The translations under genes were made by a program, and so were the position numbers. Under the pieces are notes generated by a model. The model saw nothing but the letters and a program-made list of their open reading frames with translations, ran no database searches and was not told the DNA's origin. From Cardiocondyla obscurior (lineage: Eukaryota > Arthropoda > Insecta > Hymenoptera > Formicidae), in the NCBI RefSeq assembly GCF_019399895.1, contig NC_091872.1:1992395-2056394 (forward strand): a DNA stretch of 64,000 nt. Reading direction: 5' to 3'. Every line of letters begins with the position of its first letter. Within the stretch, counting starts at the first letter, position 1. Shown in pieces: positions 60,501-64,000 of the stretch.

Positions 60501-62435
60501 GTTGTTATTATCGATTGCATGTGTTTGTTATATTTGTAAAAAATAGCAAGTCAATTTTTAAAAGATTAAAATGGAATTGATACGTAATCAACGGGAAATT
60601 TCGTTTAGTTGCGTTTCCATCAATTATAAGAAATTCGTTATGAAGTGAGTGGTTTTGTTTTTTTCTATCTTCTTTTTATTGACGCGTGGGAGCTTTTCTT
60701 CGAAGCTTTAATTAGAAATTTAATCTCTCTCTCTCTTTCTCTCGCACTCTCATTGTCAATCTTTCCTCTTTGGGAGATTTCGTTATATTCGCACATTATA
60801 AGTGCACTTGTCTGATTCATGTACAAGGCGTTTTCAAAATTACACTGACAGACACCACTGGTGGCAAATTCATTCACGAATTTAGAGTCGTTTATCTTAA
60901 AAATTATTGAAATATTAATAACAATTTTTCAAATCTATAAGCGATTAGATATGACTAGTCTTTCATATATTTGCTTATCTCTGGAAAATAATGCTCAAAT
61001 AATAGATAGGGATTAATGATTAAGAATTTCAAAAATGTTTACGATGGTTAGCGATACAAAAGAAATAATAAAATTTTTCAAGGTGCTGTACTAGAAACAT
61101 GAACTTGAATTTAAAAAAATTAACCGAGTATATAAGCAGTACGAGTACATTTAATATGATAAATTCAAGTATTTCTCAGGACGCGTAGAATATTTTTAAT
61201 ATAGTATCATTAAATCATCTAAAAATTATAAAAGTACGACTTATTTCTGGTTGGTGTATAACAGTGATGTCGATCGTTCTCTGGTCGAAGTATAAGGAAC
61301 GATTTAAATATAACGCCCAAGATGATATTCCACTCAAACTATTTATATTTTGGCTTTTAGTTTAAATGCAAGAAATTTTACGGAATTTCAATCACGTATA
61401 GTTATCGCGCATATTCTTGCAAATTTAACGTTAAATATGGTTGCTTAACTCTGAGTTTTATTAATTTAATATACAAACGTCATATTGCATGTATTGAAAG
61501 CATGATATGAGAATCAGCCGACCGAGTAAGTGGTACTAAATGTACATTGAGAATATGTCCTTTTAATTTTTCTTCCGATAAAATGTTTTCGAGAATCCTT
61601 CCAAGCGTTTTTGCGATTAGTAAAATGACACGGATAAATTGATTATGCTAACAACTGATTTATGTTTCGCGATTTTATTTTAATGAGTGGAAACTTGCAG
61701 CTTATAAAGCAAAATTATAAAATAATTTATACTTTCAAATTTTTACGTTTTTCATAATTTTAATTTTAAGATAAATTTTATAACAGCGTTTGTTATAAGG
61801 CTTACGATTCAACGTAGTGCAAATTGAGAAATAATAAATGTGTTTGGATTATTAAATCAAGTTTAAAGTCCGGACGGAAATGTCTGACAAATAACTTTTA
61901 AAATTATTCTGAATAATTTGCAAAAAATACAGAAAGCAGCATTGAATTTAAAAACAATCATTCACTTTTTTTCTAGTATTATGAGGTTACTAAATTCGTG
62001 TTTAATCCCAGAAAATTAAATGACGTTTATAAGCGGATAATTATTTCTTAAATGTGATCGCAATTTACTGTCGCTGACGGAGTTTGAGATCTTCTTTGAA
62101 ACAATGTCGCAGACGAGCGAATTTGCTCATTTCGAAGGTGTTTCTGAAGGATTCTCGACGCCATTAATTTCGAAGGACCGGTCTCGCATTTTTGCGTTGA
62201 ATCTTCATCTCTCGTTAAGGCGCGACGGAGTCCCTGAAGTAGATAGAAGTCGGCAGTTCTTTCGGTGTAAATTGGTCGGTCGTTTCCGTGGAAGATATTC
62301 TTGGAGCCTTCTTACGGATTCTTTAGTGATTCGGGGCACGCGCCTTTACAGGCTCCAATAATACTGCGGCACCTGCAGGATGTTCGGCGATCGCACAAAG
62401 TCGAGAAATCCCGGTACGATTGTCCTTAAAGAGGA
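53761..62435. other. Gene-poor AT-rich stretch (8.7 kb)
   Basis: Long T-runs (54573, 57550, 58819, 59021), short GC-moderate islands at about 56.4-57.3 kb and 62.1-62.5 kb. No splice-bounded open frame, RNA gene, transposase or LTR recognised on either strand. Many stretches are pyrimidine-rich on the plus strand. The last few hundred bases should hold the dipeptidase 3' UTR. Confidence 0.4.
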
Positions 62436-63067
62436 TCAGGACGCGCCGTAGACGCAGGCCGAGTTGTCTGGCGGGCTGATCTTCTCCACAGGCAATACTG
62501 CCGCTCTGTGCCATTCGTCACGAACCTATTACCGGAAAGATAGTAATTGCAAATTGCAAGAAGATAAAATAAACGTAGAACGAAATTAATTCTCGCTTGA
62601 TACCATTTCTGGATCTTTTTTTTTTTTTTTTTTTTTTCAAGATTATACATATGTATATTGTATAACGCGTTTAATGTGTTAGGTACACGCGTAAAAAAGA
62701 GTGTTAAATTTTGACAATCGTCCAATAACGCATAAATTCAACGCCTTCGCGCGATTAATCGCAGTCAGATATCCGGAATTGCAGCTTCCGGATGTCGCGT
62801 AGGATTATGTGTTTTTTTATTCGATTTAGGAAATTGAAGCGTTTCTTGTTTACAACTGCCGTACAATAATAATTGTAAGGGAAACAGGGCGCGGTAGCGA
62901 ATTAAAAATCAACTAAGCATCGCTGTACCTGTTCGACTTTTGCGAATACCCTCAGCAAATTGAGGCCGGCTAGTTTCTTGATATCATTCTCCGTCCATGT
63001 AGGGTCCTCCAACAAGGTAGCTAGCAATTGCGGATACCTCGAGACATCTTCTAAACCCGTGGGAGTA
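62436..63067 (-). CDS. Membrane dipeptidase, C-terminal exons (partial)
   Basis: Zinc-dependent dipeptidase of the renal dipeptidase/DPEP family (M19), normally extracellular and often GPI-anchored. Two 3' exons are visible: 63067-62929 (acceptor TTTTACAG) with TPTGLEDVSRYPQLLATLL, WTENDIKKLAGLNLLRVFAKVE, and the last exon 62525-62436 (acceptor GGTAATAG) ending DNSACVYGAS and TGA. The GLEDVS...LLRVF block and the late cysteine are family features. The catalytic zinc ligands lie upstream, beyond the right edge. The protein stops soon after the cysteine without the hydrophobic GPI tail of vertebrate DPEP1, so it may be secreted, or another 3' isoform may exist. Confidence 0.9.
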
Positions 63068-64000
63068 CTGTAAAAGAGACAAATCTCATGAGGATCAAAC
63101 GATCTTATTAACTTAGCTTCGCGGTAACACTCAGAGAACGACGATAAGTTTCCTACACTCGGCACGTTACATTCATTTTTTGAAAAAGCATCGTAATAAT
63201 AAATTGAATAAGGATTGAATCATGTGTTTTGGAAGCAGTATAAATTAAACTTCGGTTAAAATGACATATCTAGGGTTAAAAAAATTAATCTTTTACATTT
63301 CTTCTTTTGCGTTGATGTTAAATTTGCAATCGTACATAATTTTATACACTGCTGATTAAAAGCTTTAGTAATTCCATATCAGTTCCAAATATAGTCTGAT
63401 AATTATTTAAATAAATATTAAATTTAAATAAAAAATAAAAAAATTGTATAATTAATTGGTTTATTATAAAATGCATATTACAAATTGAACAAGTGATAAT
63501 ATGTATAATCATAAGAGTACGAAACGTTTCTGTTTAACCAACATATTTTAATTTAATGACCAACGCGCACCCCAATGTATGTGTGCGTAATATAAATTAA
63601 TTGTATTTTTATATTTAATTTAAAGATCAGAAGCTATATTTTGTACGTATATGTTGTTAGATTTTGAAAGATTACTGCTACAAAAGAAACATGGAAAGTT
63701 ATGTTAGCAACGATATATTTTACTATGTATTACAAGAACCATGATAGGCACTTTGTGAAAGTTTCATAGCTGTAGAACAAAAGCAGTTCCTTGGTCATTG
63801 TTTCTTGCGTCCCCATAAAATTAACCTCCCGGGATTCACGCGCTTCTCAAAACAAGCGAAGCAATTATCCCGAGTGTTATAAAAGTGGAACTCTCTGAGC
63901 TAAATACATATTTACGTCGGGTTTATCAGATTTATTGCGGCTCGTACCTTTCGATGAGATTAATTATAAACGTTATTGATTCAAATTGCTTTTATTCGGT
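63068..64000 (-). other. Dipeptidase intron running off the window
   Basis: AT-rich DNA above the 63067 acceptor with no other dipeptidase exon that I can see; the next upstream exon must lie beyond 64000. Confidence 0.5.

Noticed and set aside
62104..62361. 85-codon plus-strand frame
   Set aside because: No recognisable motif and it lies in the probable 3' flank of the dipeptidase gene.

Overview
This is insect nuclear DNA. The genes have short introns with GT-AG ends, the intergenic DNA is AT-rich with many long A/T homopolymers, GC-rich blocks sit at promoters, and the left third is full of transposon fossils. The protein matches (Fem-1B, Dpp, RpL37, eIF2B-gamma, an Mpv17-like protein, a membrane dipeptidase) and the mix of Gypsy, P-element and PIF/Harbinger debris suggest Hymenoptera, perhaps an ant. 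That assignment is inference; I cannot name a species.

Layout. 1-12.6 kb is a transposon graveyard. It holds the 5' part of a Gypsy-type LTR retrotransposon on the minus strand (protease and reverse transcriptase cut by the window edge, gag, tRNA-Pro-type primer site, 293-bp LTR), a candidate 1.2-kb solo LTR, a broken THAP/P-element transposase, a broken PIF/Harbinger transposase and several palindromic MITEs. Within it, at 10.0-11.2 kb, is a four-copy tandem array of a ~355-bp unit. Each unit looks like a non-coding exon plus a short intron with conserved splice sites. Two more exon-like blocks follow at 12.67-13.1 kb. This is the strongest candidate here for something undescribed.

14.7-18.2 kb (+) is a ten-exon Fem-1B homologue, the CUL2 substrate receptor. 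20.8-25.0 kb (-) is decapentaplegic (BMP2/4), two coding exons, with a GC-rich block at 27.7-30.2 kb that probably holds its promoter and 5' leader. 32.1-33.0 kb (-) is an Mpv17-like protein 2 gene. 34.0-35.2 kb (-) is RpL37, whose first coding exon is only the ATG. 35.5-37.2 kb (-) is the eIF2B gamma subunit, head-to-head with a plus-strand first exon near 38.4 kb. 41.6-46.3 kb (-) is a TMEM200-like two-pass membrane protein gene with an antisense-oriented tRNA-Thr(TGT) inside an intron. Around 48.8-49.5 kb (+) are three exon-like blocks of an unidentified transcript. 49.5-62.4 kb is nearly gene-free apart from a GC-rich island at 53.0-53.7 kb. 62.4-63.1 kb (-) is the 3' end of a membrane dipeptidase that runs off the right edge.

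The genes do not form a pathway. RpL37, eIF2B-gamma and the Mpv17-like gene form a tight housekeeping cluster on the minus strand (translation and mitochondrial functions). dpp and the downstream genes lie in larger, regulatory-looking intergenic DNA. Exon boundaries were placed by hand from splice sites and reading-frame phase; where the phases fail to agree this is stated.
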